From contig JACKHF010000001.1 of assembly GCA_020639155.1 (NCBI GenBank), forward strand, positions 1,798,001 through 1,862,000: a stretch of DNA of 64,000 bases, read 5' to 3'. The notes beneath the pieces are model-generated. The model saw only the letters and a program-made list of their open reading frames with translations. It was not told where the DNA came from and made no database searches. The translations under genes and the position numbers were made by a program. The DNA comes from Phycisphaeraceae bacterium. GTDB lineage: Bacteria; Planctomycetota; Phycisphaerae; Phycisphaerales; UBA1924. Positions 50,901 to 60,435 of the stretch are shown here, piece by piece. Each line of letters begins with the position of its first letter. Position 1 is the stretch's first letter.

Positions 50901-52330
50901 GCGATCCCATTGATCCGAACAATCCTCTTGATACGCAAGGCCCAGAGGAAACACCATCACCACGGCTTGTTTCCGGGAGTCGGCGGACATCCGTTCGTCT
51001 GCGCTCTGAGTCTTCCGGTGAAGAGATGCCGGAACTTGATCTTGCAAACAAGTCTGTCAGCGAAGCACTCGAACTGGCATTTGGTGTCGTCAAGCTGGCC
51101 ATGATTGTGTTGATCGTGCTGTTTCTGCTGTCCGGATTCCAGACGGTGCGAGAGAACGAGAGCGGTGTGCGAGTGTTGTTCGGCGAGATGCAGGGTGACA
51201 GACTTCCGCCCGGGTTTCAGCCAAGCTATCCATACCCGATTGGTGAGCTTGTGAAGGTGCCAACGAGCAGCATGACAGTTGATCTTGAAGGCGACTTTTG
51301 GCCGTTCGTCTCGGGGCAAAATCCAGATCGAAGCGATGTTGAAAAACTTTCTGCAACGGCCCAGCTTCAGCCGGGACAGGATGGATCGCTTATTACAGGT
51401 GATCAGGCGATCGCGCACGCACTTGTGTCTGTGACGTACCACAGAGATGACGTTGTTCAGTATGCTAAAAACATCGAGCCCCGCAATGAAGAAGACATTG
51501 TGAGGTACTCCATCCGTCGTGCGATGGTCGTTGCTGCTGCAGAGATGAAAGTAGATGATTTTATTAAGCAGCAGGCTTCGAGCGAGGTTGACTCGGTCTC
51601 GTCGCGTGTGCAGCGTCTTGCACAGGATCAGCTTGACAAGATTGAGTCCGGCTTGCGAATCGATCGACTGTCGATCAGCCAGACAATGGTGCCCGTTGGT
51701 GTTCGCGACGCATTTACACAAGTACTGAACGCGACATCAAATGCTGCCGGAGCTGCTGTGAAGGCCGAGAATGAAGCCAGTCGTGTGCTTGCATCTGTTG
51801 CTGGTGATGCTGGCAAGCTGATTGTCAGGGAGATCCGCAACTACGAGGACGCAATCGAACAGGGAAACACGACCGCGCAGGAAGAGATTCTCCAACGGAT
51901 ATACGCGCTCCTTGAAGGAAGACCTGTCGAGATTAACGGAGAAATGATTGAGGGTCGTTCCGGCGGTGAGGTTTCCGAGATTCTTGCTGCTGCAGAGCAG
52001 TATCGCACGAGTCAGCGTAATCGGATGAAAGCGGAAGTTGAGTTGTTCCTCGCAAAGCTTGAGCAGTTCAAGATCAATCCTGGCGTGACGGTGCAAACAG
52101 CATGGGCGGACGCGTACAAAGCATTTGTTGACAGGGACACGGTGCAAATCACATACCTTCCCGCAACCGCGGGCAATATCGAGTTGTTGCTGAATGAGGA
52201 TCCGTACATGACCAAGCTGCAACGGCAGTTGCAGGATCAAAGACGTAATCAGGATGCTGCGAACGAGCGTGACAAGATGCAGAATCAGCGATCATTTCAG
52301 ACGACAGAACAGATGTTGCTGGACAGCTGA
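50897..52330 (+). CDS. SPFH/band-7 protein, HflK-like
   Basis: A 477-residue protein. The first 50 residues are polar and proline rich. One membrane helix follows (about residues 63-82), then the band-7 domain (ENESGVRVLFGEMQGDRLPPGFQPSYPYPIGELV) and a long coiled coil with a VGVRDAFTQVLNATSNAA segment near the turn, as in HflK. The tail is polar with Gln/Asp/Arg. The GTG at 50897 has a strong GGAGGTG ribosome binding site and overlaps the preceding stop. Three SPFH proteins in one operon suggest a hetero-oligomeric cage. Partner choice is inference. Confidence 0.85.
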   Translation: MSDPIDPNNPLDTQGPEETPSPRLVSGSRRTSVRLRSESSGEEMPELDLANKSVSEALELAFGVVKLAMIVLIVLFLLSGFQTVRENESGVRVLFGEMQGDRLPPGFQPSYPYPIGELVKVPTSSMTVDLEGDFWPFVSGQNPDRSDVEKLSATAQLQPGQDGSLITGDQAIAHALVSVTYHRDDVVQYAKNIEPRNEEDIVRYSIRRAMVVAAAEMKVDDFIKQQASSEVDSVSSRVQRLAQDQLDKIESGLRIDRLSISQTMVPVGVRDAFTQVLNATSNAAGAAVKAENEASRVLASVAGDAGKLIVREIRNYEDAIEQGNTTAQEEILQRIYALLEGRPVEINGEMIEGRSGGEVSEILAAAEQYRTSQRNRMKAEVELFLAKLEQFKINPGVTVQTAWADAYKAFVDRDTVQITYLPATAGNIELLLNEDPYMTKLQRQLQDQRRNQDAANERDKMQNQRSFQTTEQMLLDS

Positions 52331-52369
52331 TACACACGACACCTTTGCCTGAGCACGAGGGCACGAATC

Positions 52370-53647
52370 ATGGCGCAAGCGGTCGCAGAATCAGTAGAAA
52401 CACCCACCGGGAAAAAAACAAAGCCGGTGGTTGTATGCCAGAGATTAACGAAGGTTTTTCGTGATTTCTGGCTACGCAACCGTGCACGAGCAGTCGATAA
52501 TATTGATTTTCACATCGAGCCCGGGGAGATATTCGGCCTGCTGGGACCGAATGGTTCGGGCAAGTCAACGACGATCAAGATGATGCTGGGACTGCTGCGC
52601 CCGACCTCGGGTCGTGTTGCAGTCTTTGGCAAGCCGCCGACAGACGTGCTGATCAAGAAACGTATTGGATATTTGCCCGAAGAGTCGTATCTCTACCAGT
52701 TTTTGAATGCCCGTGAAACACTCGACTATTATGCGAGGTTGTTTGAGATAGATACGCGCACTCGTTCAAAGCGCGTTGACGAACTGCTTGACATGGTTGG
52801 GCTTTCTGGTGCGCAGTTCAGGCCTGTTCGAGAATATTCCAAGGGCATGCAACGGCGCATCGGTCTTGCACAGGCACTGATTAATGATCCTGATTTTCTT
52901 GTGCTTGACGAGCCGACGACGGGGCTTGATCCCATCGGTACCAAACAGGTGAAGGATCTGATTCTTGAACTCGGCCGGCGCGGGAAGACTGTGCTGTTGT
53001 CCAGCCATTTGCTCTCAGACGTTGAGGATGTTGTTGATCGTATGGTTATTCTGTATGGTGGACGCATCCGTGCGACAGGCACATGCGACGAGCTTCTGGA
53101 AGCAACAAACAGAACAACGATCGAAACAGATGCGCTTGATGATGCAACGATAGCGCAAGTCGACGAACTTATTCGTGCGAGGACAGGTGGAAACAGTGGG
53201 TTGTTGCGAGTTGCGCATCCACGGCAGCGACTGGAAGAGCTGTTCCTCGACATTGTTGAGCGGGCGCGTGCCGAACGTCTTGAGACATCGGGAGCGACAG
53301 CGGGCGGTATTACTGCGGCATTTCTAAGTGCTAGTGAGGCTGCTCAGATTGAGGGTGACCAACTCATTGACACATTGATGGCAGAGAAGACGCCTGAACC
53401 AACACATGTTGAGGTGGTTGAGGAACTTTCTGTAGGGAAACAAGAAACTCAAGACGAAGCTGCGACATTGCTTGAGAATCTCGTGAATCCGACAGAGCAG
53501 CACCCTGCTGAGCCACGTGTTGAGTTTGAAGATACCGAACACTCCTCGTCAGCTCCATCTGGACAAGTAGACAATGTTGACCGGAGTGTGATCGACTCAC
53601 TGCTCAATGGTGGCGCGGACCAGAATGCACAGGAGGATCGCCGGTGA
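52370..53647 (+). CDS. ABC transporter ATP-binding protein (ABC-2 type)
   Basis: A 425-residue protein. The ATPase domain spans about residues 20-250: Walker A GPNGSGKST (59-67), Q-loop region YLPEESYLYQFLN, signature YSKGMQRRIG (for LSGGQ), Walker B LVLDEPTTGLD and the H-loop in LLSSHLLSD. It drives export or membrane remodelling with the ABC-2 permease next door (four-base overlap). The C-terminal 170 residues are an acidic, partly low-complexity extension absent from most ABC-2 ATPases. It lies 39 bases after the third SPFH gene. Substrate unknown. Confidence 0.93.
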   Translation: MAQAVAESVETPTGKKTKPVVVCQRLTKVFRDFWLRNRARAVDNIDFHIEPGEIFGLLGPNGSGKSTTIKMMLGLLRPTSGRVAVFGKPPTDVLIKKRIGYLPEESYLYQFLNARETLDYYARLFEIDTRTRSKRVDELLDMVGLSGAQFRPVREYSKGMQRRIGLAQALINDPDFLVLDEPTTGLDPIGTKQVKDLILELGRRGKTVLLSSHLLSDVEDVVDRMVILYGGRIRATGTCDELLEATNRTTIETDALDDATIAQVDELIRARTGGNSGLLRVAHPRQRLEELFLDIVERARAERLETSGATAGGITAAFLSASEAAQIEGDQLIDTLMAEKTPEPTHVEVVEELSVGKQETQDEAATLLENLVNPTEQHPAEPRVEFEDTEHSSSAPSGQVDNVDRSVIDSLLNGGADQNAQEDRR

Positions 53648-55668
53648 CGATCACCGAACGACTCCGCAAACTCGACTACACACAGCGATCATTCAGGTTT
53701 AAGGTGATCGCATCGGGCGTGATTGTGCTGGCGACAGCGATCACGCTTCTGGTGCTTTGGCTGACATCGGTTTCGCTGGAGGACACCGTTCCCCGCATTG
53801 TTATTCAGGATGAGTTCGGGAATCCGATGACGTTACGGCAGATCAATGCGGATCCGCAACTCAAGACCGAATACGACAAGATTCTTGCGTCAGATGAGTA
53901 CAAGGCATTTATTGCGGCTCAGGACGAGCAACTTGCGAACATGTCTGCAGATGATAAGTTGCGCAAGCAGGTGCTCGATTCCATTGCAGCGCGCGCGACA
54001 AGTTCATCCAATATCTACCTGCTGATTCTTGCTGGATCGGGACTTGCGCTTGCTGTGACATGGCTTGGACTGTTGCTGACGTATGTGTCACTTGCAGTTG
54101 TGGCGTTGTTGCTACTGGGTCCGATGTACTTGATGGATTCTGTACGCGGCATCGCTACGGTGGCGTTTGGCTCGTTGCTGCTGACCTTTGGCTTTACAGC
54201 ATTGATGTCGCTGGCGAGAATCACGCTAGCGACAATGAATGGTCCTGTGACTGCGATTGCGCGCAATGTGCTGGCTGAAGCGGTGCGCATGAAAGTGTCA
54301 CTGGTGCTTGTCGTGATGCTGATCATTGGGCTCGCTGCGGTGCCGACATTGCTGACAGACACGAACATGCTGCGGTATCGCGTGCAGAACTTCCTGCAGT
54401 ATTCGACGACGACATCGTTTTACATACTCGGTTTTCTGACGATCCTGCTCTCAGCGGGGTCGGTTGCGTTCGAGCAGCGCGACAAGGTGATCTGGCAGAC
54501 TATGACCAAGCCGGTGAGTGCGTGGCGATACATTGCTGGTAAGTGGCTTGGTGTGTGTGTGCTCAACATTGTGCTGCTCGGTGTGTGCGGGATGGCGATC
54601 TACCTGTTTACCGGCTATCTCTCACGTCAGATGGCTGTCGGGGAGATCATGCCCGGAGTTGGGCCTCTGGGTGATCAGGTCACGGACGATCGGTTCCTGC
54701 TTGAGACGCAGGTGCTGGTCGCACGCACCTCGCTTCGTCCTGACAATCCGCTCTCGCCTGACCACCCTGATTTCCAGACAGCGGTGTCGCAGGAGATGCG
54801 CCGTCTGATTGAGCTGGAAGGACAGGAAGACACACCCGAGTTCCGTGAAACAGTCAAAAGAGATTACTTCAAGGCTGTGATGCAGCAGTACCGTACAGTT
54901 GAACCCGGTGGTCAGCGGGCGTTCGTTTTTTCCGGGCTCAAGTCGCTGCGGAACAGCAACAAGACTTTTTCACTTCGGTACCGCATCGATGCGGGGTCGA
55001 ATCGCCCCGATGAACTGTACAAGCTTACGTTTATTTTCAACCGCAACGAGCCGGTGCCAATCGAAGCAACACTGGGAACGATGCAGTCGATTGATCGTTT
55101 GAACCCTCGGATTATCGACGAGAACGGGATGCTTGAGCTTGTGGTGCTCAATGGCGACTATCAGCGCGGTGTGCCCGCAACACAACAATCTATTAACCTG
55201 CCGCCAGGGACACTTGAGTTGACATACAGCGCCGGCTCGTTTGAGATGAACTATGTCAAGCTCTTTGCGATCTTCTGGGCCAAGCTCGCATTCATGTCGA
55301 TCATTGGCATTGCTGCTGCGACATTTCTCAGCTTCCCAGTCGCTGCGATGATTGCGTTTGGTATGTTCTTCCTGACCGAAGGTGCGGGGTATATTGCGAA
55401 GAGTGTCGAGTTCTATCTCTCGGGTCCCGACAAGGGATTTGCGCGTGTCGTGCAGATTGCGGTAACGCCGATCGCACAAGCAGTTCGTTACACGTTCGGC
55501 AGCTATGGTGAGTTGACTCCCTTGAGTAACTTTGTCGAAGGGTTGATGATCTCGTGGTCGACGGTGGGATTGAGTGTGTTGCTGCTGAGTATTTGGTCGG
55601 TTGTGCTGTTGTTTGCGGGGGTGCTGGTATTCCGTAAGCGCGAACTTGCGATCTATTCGGGCAAGTGA
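53644..55668 (+). CDS. ABC-2 type transporter permease
   Basis: A 674-residue polytopic protein, start GTG overlapping the ATPase stop. One helix near residues 22-43, an extracytoplasmic region of about 80 residues, a cluster of helices (about 120-200), then the ABC-2 segment (VAFEQRDKVIWQTMTKPVSAWRYIAGKWLGV, near 275-305). A large extracytoplasmic domain of about 200 residues (roughly 325-525) is followed by three to four helices. It shares the KPVS...GKxLGV segment with the permease at 45882. The large domain is unlike simple drug exporters and may contact periplasmic partners. Substrate unknown. Confidence 0.85.
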   Translation: MTITERLRKLDYTQRSFRFKVIASGVIVLATAITLLVLWLTSVSLEDTVPRIVIQDEFGNPMTLRQINADPQLKTEYDKILASDEYKAFIAAQDEQLANMSADDKLRKQVLDSIAARATSSSNIYLLILAGSGLALAVTWLGLLLTYVSLAVVALLLLGPMYLMDSVRGIATVAFGSLLLTFGFTALMSLARITLATMNGPVTAIARNVLAEAVRMKVSLVLVVMLIIGLAAVPTLLTDTNMLRYRVQNFLQYSTTTSFYILGFLTILLSAGSVAFEQRDKVIWQTMTKPVSAWRYIAGKWLGVCVLNIVLLGVCGMAIYLFTGYLSRQMAVGEIMPGVGPLGDQVTDDRFLLETQVLVARTSLRPDNPLSPDHPDFQTAVSQEMRRLIELEGQEDTPEFRETVKRDYFKAVMQQYRTVEPGGQRAFVFSGLKSLRNSNKTFSLRYRIDAGSNRPDELYKLTFIFNRNEPVPIEATLGTMQSIDRLNPRIIDENGMLELVVLNGDYQRGVPATQQSINLPPGTLELTYSAGSFEMNYVKLFAIFWAKLAFMSIIGIAAATFLSFPVAAMIAFGMFFLTEGAGYIAKSVEFYLSGPDKGFARVVQIAVTPIAQAVRYTFGSYGELTPLSNFVEGLMISWSTVGLSVLLLSIWSVVLLFAGVLVFRKRELAIYSGK

Positions 55669-55735
55669 CGCGTACGAAGATTTGGTTGAGACGGAGGTGC
55701 GAAGGGTTGGTGAACAACAAGCCTGGAGCGAAGCA

Positions 55736-57703
55736 ATGAAACGTGATCGAGTGATACAGCTTGTTGCAGTTGGACTCGCACTGATGTTCTTCGGTGCGAG
55801 CAGCCTCTTTGCGCTTCGGTTGTCGGAATCAGTGTCGGTAAATAGACTTGAATACGCTGTCGAAGTTGACAAGGCCGATCCACCGGAAGTTGCGCTCGGT
55901 ATTGCGATGGGTGCTTTCCGCGGGCTCTTCGTGAACATGCTGTGGATGCGAGCGAACGATCTGAAGGAAGAGGGCAAATACTGGGAAGCGGTTGATCTTG
56001 CGGATGCTATCACCAAACTTCAGCCACGCTTTCCTTCAGTGTGGACATTCCACGCGTGGAATATGGCATACAACATTTCCGTGTCGACAAAGACACCAGA
56101 GGAACGCTGGTACTGGGTGCAGGCGGGAATCAACCTGCTTCGTAAGGGCGGGATTGCCAACAACCCGACCGATCTGATGATCCACAAGGAACTCGGTTGG
56201 ATCTTCCTGCACAAGATCGGCGGGTTCATGGATGACGCGAATGTCTATTACAAGAAAGAGCACGCGATTGAGTGGACAGAGGTGCTTGGGGAACCGCCGC
56301 CGCTGTTGTACACGGAAACTCGCGAAGATGCGGTGAGCCACTACATTGCGTGGCTTGAGCCTATCGCAAAGGCTCCACGCTCACTGGAAGCGCTCTACAA
56401 AATGTATCCGGATACAAAGGACCTGCTCCAGCGTGTCGAAGAAGAGTCAAAGTTTAAACCCGATGTTGATCTTGTCCGCGAGTACTGGTTCAATCACGCG
56501 CTCGGTAAATCGGGCCAGCGCGATGCAATCCTGCCCCAGATGCCGCCGGAGCAGCAGGCAATCTTTAGGCTCGTGAATGATGATTCACTTGCAGAGGCAT
56601 GGTCGCATGCGTTGCCCACACTTCGATTTATGGTGTTGCGCGACACGTACAACATGGAAGTTGATCGGATGATCCGGTACACGCGCGATTATGGTCCAAT
56701 CGACTGGCGCTCGCCCGCTGCGCATGGCATCTACTGGGTTGAGCGCGGTGTCGAGGGAGCCCTGAGCCGGTTCCAGAAGCGGAATGAGGACGACTTTGAT
56801 TTTTTGAATACAGATCGAGTGAAGATGCATTCCATCCAGGAACTTGCACGTTCCGGCGATCTGTACTTTGACTATCTGAGCGCGGTGTTGTGGCCGGAAC
56901 GGCGCACCTTTTACGTTGCAAGTGTGAATCCGTACTTCTTTGCGTCGTATGAAAAGGCAGTTGGAGAGGTGCAGCAGCGTTCGGGGATTCAGGAAGACAC
57001 CACCAAGCGCATCTGGACATTCCATGAAGCAGGGTTTGAGAACTTTGCGAATGACTGCATTCGTTTCTATTATCGTCGCGGCCAGGTTGCCAAAGCAATC
57101 GAGATCAAAGACAAGATGGGCACGTGGATCAATCAGAATGGGAATGATCCGGATCGTCCGTTGAAATATGCGAAACCTATAGATGAGTTTGTGGTTGAGG
57201 TTGTTCGCGACATGGTGTCATCTCCGCAGGTTGCGTCGGCCGAGGTGTACGCATCGCTGCAGGGAGCGTTTCTCGGTGGGCTGGCAACGGGTAATGATGA
57301 AACATTCCAGTCCGGGGTAAACTACGCCCGTCTGATGCACAGGTACTACTTCGAGGAAAATGCGACGCGCAATGATCTTGGGGACAACACGATCCGTCAG
57401 GAGATCTACATGCCCCGTGACTTTGGCATTGTTGAAGGATTTGCATTTGTGATGACAATTACTCGTGTTGATCCTGACACCGCAGAAACAATGTATGGAA
57501 ATGCCCCAGATCGTCTGAAGAAAATGGCATACGACGCGTTAGTAGAAACATTTAAGCCGCTCTACGACCAGAACGAATCGAGAACGGGTGCCTCGTTCGC
57601 TCGCGTCTTCCCCGAACCCCAGGGTATGGAAGAGTTCCGTCTTGAGTTTGCTGAGCGAAGCCAGGAGTTGACCGGCCCCAAGGTCAATATCGAGCAGAGA
57701 TAG
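55736..57703 (+). CDS. Large membrane-anchored protein of the SPFH-ABC operon
   Basis: A 655-residue protein with one N-terminal membrane helix (about residues 8-28, with LVAVGLALMFFGASSLFALRL) and an extracytoplasmic helical part. The first region (MGAFRGLFVNMLWMRANDLKEEG, then DLADAITKLQPRFPSVWTFHAWNMAYN) is TPR-like, as seen in planctomycete proteins that occur next to ABC-2 genes. No enzyme motif is visible. The ATG at 55736 has GGAG at 7-base spacing; an open upstream frame overlaps the permease. It ends the operon, converging on purC. Function unknown. Confidence 0.7.
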   Translation: MKRDRVIQLVAVGLALMFFGASSLFALRLSESVSVNRLEYAVEVDKADPPEVALGIAMGAFRGLFVNMLWMRANDLKEEGKYWEAVDLADAITKLQPRFPSVWTFHAWNMAYNISVSTKTPEERWYWVQAGINLLRKGGIANNPTDLMIHKELGWIFLHKIGGFMDDANVYYKKEHAIEWTEVLGEPPPLLYTETREDAVSHYIAWLEPIAKAPRSLEALYKMYPDTKDLLQRVEEESKFKPDVDLVREYWFNHALGKSGQRDAILPQMPPEQQAIFRLVNDDSLAEAWSHALPTLRFMVLRDTYNMEVDRMIRYTRDYGPIDWRSPAAHGIYWVERGVEGALSRFQKRNEDDFDFLNTDRVKMHSIQELARSGDLYFDYLSAVLWPERRTFYVASVNPYFFASYEKAVGEVQQRSGIQEDTTKRIWTFHEAGFENFANDCIRFYYRRGQVAKAIEIKDKMGTWINQNGNDPDRPLKYAKPIDEFVVEVVRDMVSSPQVASAEVYASLQGAFLGGLATGNDETFQSGVNYARLMHRYYFEENATRNDLGDNTIRQEIYMPRDFGIVEGFAFVMTITRVDPDTAETMYGNAPDRLKKMAYDALVETFKPLYDQNESRTGASFARVFPEPQGMEEFRLEFAERSQELTGPKVNIEQR

Positions 57704-58714
57704 TTATGCATTCCTTGCAGTGAGTGTCTGCACAGCTTCCTGATAGCGGGCAAGTGTTTGTTCCACAATCTGATCCGGCAGTGCTGGGCCCGGAGGTTGC
57801 TTGTTCCATTGGTTCTTTGCGACGAGTGTTTCAAGGTACTCTCTGACAAACTGCTTGTCGTAGCTGGGCTGGGCGTGCCCGGGTTCGTATTGATCCACTG
57901 GCCAGAACCGTGAACTATCAGGTGTCAGCACCTCATCAATCAGGATGGGATTGGCATCGGGCTGATCGATAGGTATACCGAACTCGAACTTTGTATCAGC
58001 AATGATGATGCCTCGTTCGAGCGCGTACTTGCTTGCTGCGCTGTAAATGGCAAGGGATTGATCCCGCAGCGTTTGCATAGTTGTTTCGCCAACAATGTTG
58101 CACGCCTGCTCGTATGAAACTGGTTCGTCATGTGCTGGTGGATCGGCCTTTGTTGAGGGTGTAAAGATCGGCTCAGGAAGACGATCGCATTGGCGCAGCC
58201 CGGGTGGAAGCCTCACGCCCGATACCGTACCCGTTTTCTGGTAGTCCCGCCAGCCGGACCCCTCAAGATACCCGCGGACAACACACTCAATCGGCACAAC
58301 GCTGCAGGCCCGTGTCAGCATAACGCGTCCACGAAGTTGGTTTCGCGTCGTTGTGGATTTGTCGAATGCACTGTCGGGGATGTCATCTGCATCGTGAGAG
58401 ATGAGATGGGTTTCGGCGAGACCCTGCTGCTCGACCCAGCGAAGCCAGAACACGCTCAACTGTGTAAGAAGTTGCCCCTTGCAGAGATCCGGTGCATCTC
58501 CTGATCCGTATTTCCCAAGGAGTGTCGGGAGGACGACATCGAACGCGCTGATTCTGTCTGTTGCGATCAGCAGCAACTGGTTCAGTTCGGGGACCCGGTA
58601 GACGTCCCTGACCTTGCCAGACCTGATCAGGGGCAGTCTGAGCGAGGTTGTGCCGATGAGACTGTGCGAGTCCTTCTCAGACGTTGTGGATGAGTGTGTG
58701 TGTGTATCCGGCAT
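57704..58714 (-). CDS. purC: Phosphoribosylaminoimidazole-succinocarboxamide synthase
   Basis: A 336-residue SAICAR synthetase of the longer (about 300 residue) type. Landmarks: SGKVRDVYRV (nucleotide loop), IATDRISAFDVVLP, the CAIR-site segment VPIECVVRGYLEGSGW, IADTKFEFG, and DEVLTPDSSRFWP. It condenses CAIR with aspartate in purine synthesis. The gene stands alone, not in a pur operon. I start at the ATG at 58714; the frame extends 14 codons upstream but the shorter start leaves MPDTHTHSS before the conserved core. A GH10-like gene diverges from it. Confidence 0.95.
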   Translation of the reverse strand: MPDTHTHSSTTSEKDSHSLIGTTSLRLPLIRSGKVRDVYRVPELNQLLLIATDRISAFDVVLPTLLGKYGSGDAPDLCKGQLLTQLSVFWLRWVEQQGLAETHLISHDADDIPDSAFDKSTTTRNQLRGRVMLTRACSVVPIECVVRGYLEGSGWRDYQKTGTVSGVRLPPGLRQCDRLPEPIFTPSTKADPPAHDEPVSYEQACNIVGETTMQTLRDQSLAIYSAASKYALERGIIIADTKFEFGIPIDQPDANPILIDEVLTPDSSRFWPVDQYEPGHAQPSYDKQFVREYLETLVAKNQWNKQPPGPALPDQIVEQTLARYQEAVQTLTARNA

Positions 58715-58848
58715 GTGTCCCACGATGGACAGTATGCGCGACCGGACGCGTGCCACAATGGGCTGGTTTGACTACGCTTACCGCCCGTCGGTTGATAGGG
58801 GCTGTTGTCCGCGTCGTGCCGCGATTGAGGCACTGGTACAGGGGTTGC

Positions 58849-60435
58849 ATGCTGCGGTTTGAGTTCTTCCATACGGCACAGAATGAGGCTGCACCGCCGG
58901 GGCAGGCGGGGGTTGTCTATACGGATCTCGCGTATCTGGTCAATCAGAACGGGCAGGTTGTGCCCAGCAGAGTTGGGCTCCGGACAGACAATGGGATCTG
59001 CAGACTCGAATGCGAGAAGGTCGGAAGTGACCCGGCGTCGCTTGCGATTGGTGTGGATGCAAAGTCAGCCCAGGGACAGAATGCTGTTGCACCCGCTCCA
59101 GGCGGGATGATTGTGGAACAGACGACGCTCCTCCCCGAGCGCGAAGAGCCGTACTCGTTCTGGCTGGAACTTGCACGACGTCGCATCATGCTGTTTCTGA
59201 ACAAGTTAGAGGAGTGGGGACTCGTTGACGATCCCGAGGTCAGTGAGCCCATGGCGCAGCTTGACAAAGCACGCGAACTCTTCACTGATGCGCTCGTCAT
59301 CGGGCGCGGGAAACCGACACTGACATCAGACACGCTTGGCAAAGCTGCGCTCGCCGCTGCCTCGCACGCGTGCGAACTGCTCACGAATCTCTACTCGCGT
59401 CGCGGGACAGATCCTGAATCTGCTCCCGGTGGTCGGATGCTCGACTCGATGGTACGGAATCGTTCGCGTCTCACAATTGGGTGCACAGTCTCACCCGGTC
59501 GGTTTGATGAGTTGCAAACAAAGATGCTCGAACGCTGCGCGGACTTTGTGCATGTTCCTATGACATGGAGCAAGCTTGAGCCGCGCGAAGGGAAGTACAG
59601 CTTCGCGCAGACGGATCAGTGGATCGAGTGGGCGGTGCTCAAAGCCAAGCGTCCCGTCGTGACAGGCCCGGTGCTCGATCTTCGAGCGGGCGTGACACCG
59701 GACTGGTTGTCCATCTGGGAGAACGACTTTGAGACGTTGCGTGAGATGGTCCATGATCATGCGAAGCAGATCGTGACACGCTATCGCAGAACGACATCAC
59801 GCTGGATTGCTACGTCCTCAATCCCAATTAACGAGCAGTTCCATCTGACCTATGACAAGATGGTCGAGTTGACGCGCCTGGTGGTTATGGTCATTCGCAA
59901 ACTGCATCCTCGCTGCGAGATCACGGTGGATGTTGCTCGTCCATGGGGGCAGTACGCAGCATCGAACCGCGACTCGATATCGCCGATGGTGTACGCGCAT
60001 CTGCTCGCACAGTCAGGCGTGAAGTTTGATTCACTCGGCGTGCGCATCCAGATGAACCGGCAGCGTGGGTACCGCGATTCGGCGTATTTGGCAGAAATGC
60101 TCGACACATGCGCGGAACTGGATCGCCCTGTGCATGTGACGTGCCTTGGAGCGCCTGGGCAGTCTTCTGCCACGGAACCAAACGCGTGGTCGAACGCTGA
60201 GCAGGCATCGTGGATCGAACGTACACTCCGTCTGCTTGCGTCGCATCACACCGTTGCAAGTGTGTGTTGGCAGGAGATGATGGACACCGAGCCCGCTGAC
60301 ATGATGGCCTACGGCGGTCTTCTCGATATGCGGGGTCAGCCGAAGCCTGCGCTTGAGAGGTTGCTTGAGTTTCGGTCACAGCTTATCGCAGCATGGCGAG
60401 ACAAGGATAAGAAGAACGGTGAGGATGCGGCGTGA
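58849..60435 (+). CDS. GH10-like glycoside hydrolase, possibly catalytically altered
   Basis: A 528-residue cytosolic-looking protein without a signal peptide. Residues about 200-510 follow the GH10 barrel pattern: FVHVPMTWSKLEPREGKYSF, a GPVLDL...PDWL segment, the acid/base-like strand ending in PINEQ (Glu near residue 333), and the C-terminal GLLDMRGQPKPAL. At the expected nucleophile strand (usually ITELD) it reads VHVTCLG, with Cys where Glu should be. So either it is inactive or acts in another way. The 190-residue N-terminal part is unassigned. The ATG at 58849 has AGGGG upstream. The next gene overlaps by four bases. Confidence 0.7.
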   Translation: MLRFEFFHTAQNEAAPPGQAGVVYTDLAYLVNQNGQVVPSRVGLRTDNGICRLECEKVGSDPASLAIGVDAKSAQGQNAVAPAPGGMIVEQTTLLPEREEPYSFWLELARRRIMLFLNKLEEWGLVDDPEVSEPMAQLDKARELFTDALVIGRGKPTLTSDTLGKAALAAASHACELLTNLYSRRGTDPESAPGGRMLDSMVRNRSRLTIGCTVSPGRFDELQTKMLERCADFVHVPMTWSKLEPREGKYSFAQTDQWIEWAVLKAKRPVVTGPVLDLRAGVTPDWLSIWENDFETLREMVHDHAKQIVTRYRRTTSRWIATSSIPINEQFHLTYDKMVELTRLVVMVIRKLHPRCEITVDVARPWGQYAASNRDSISPMVYAHLLAQSGVKFDSLGVRIQMNRQRGYRDSAYLAEMLDTCAELDRPVHVTCLGAPGQSSATEPNAWSNAEQASWIERTLRLLASHHTVASVCWQEMMDTEPADMMAYGGLLDMRGQPKPALERLLEFRSQLIAAWRDKDKKNGEDAA

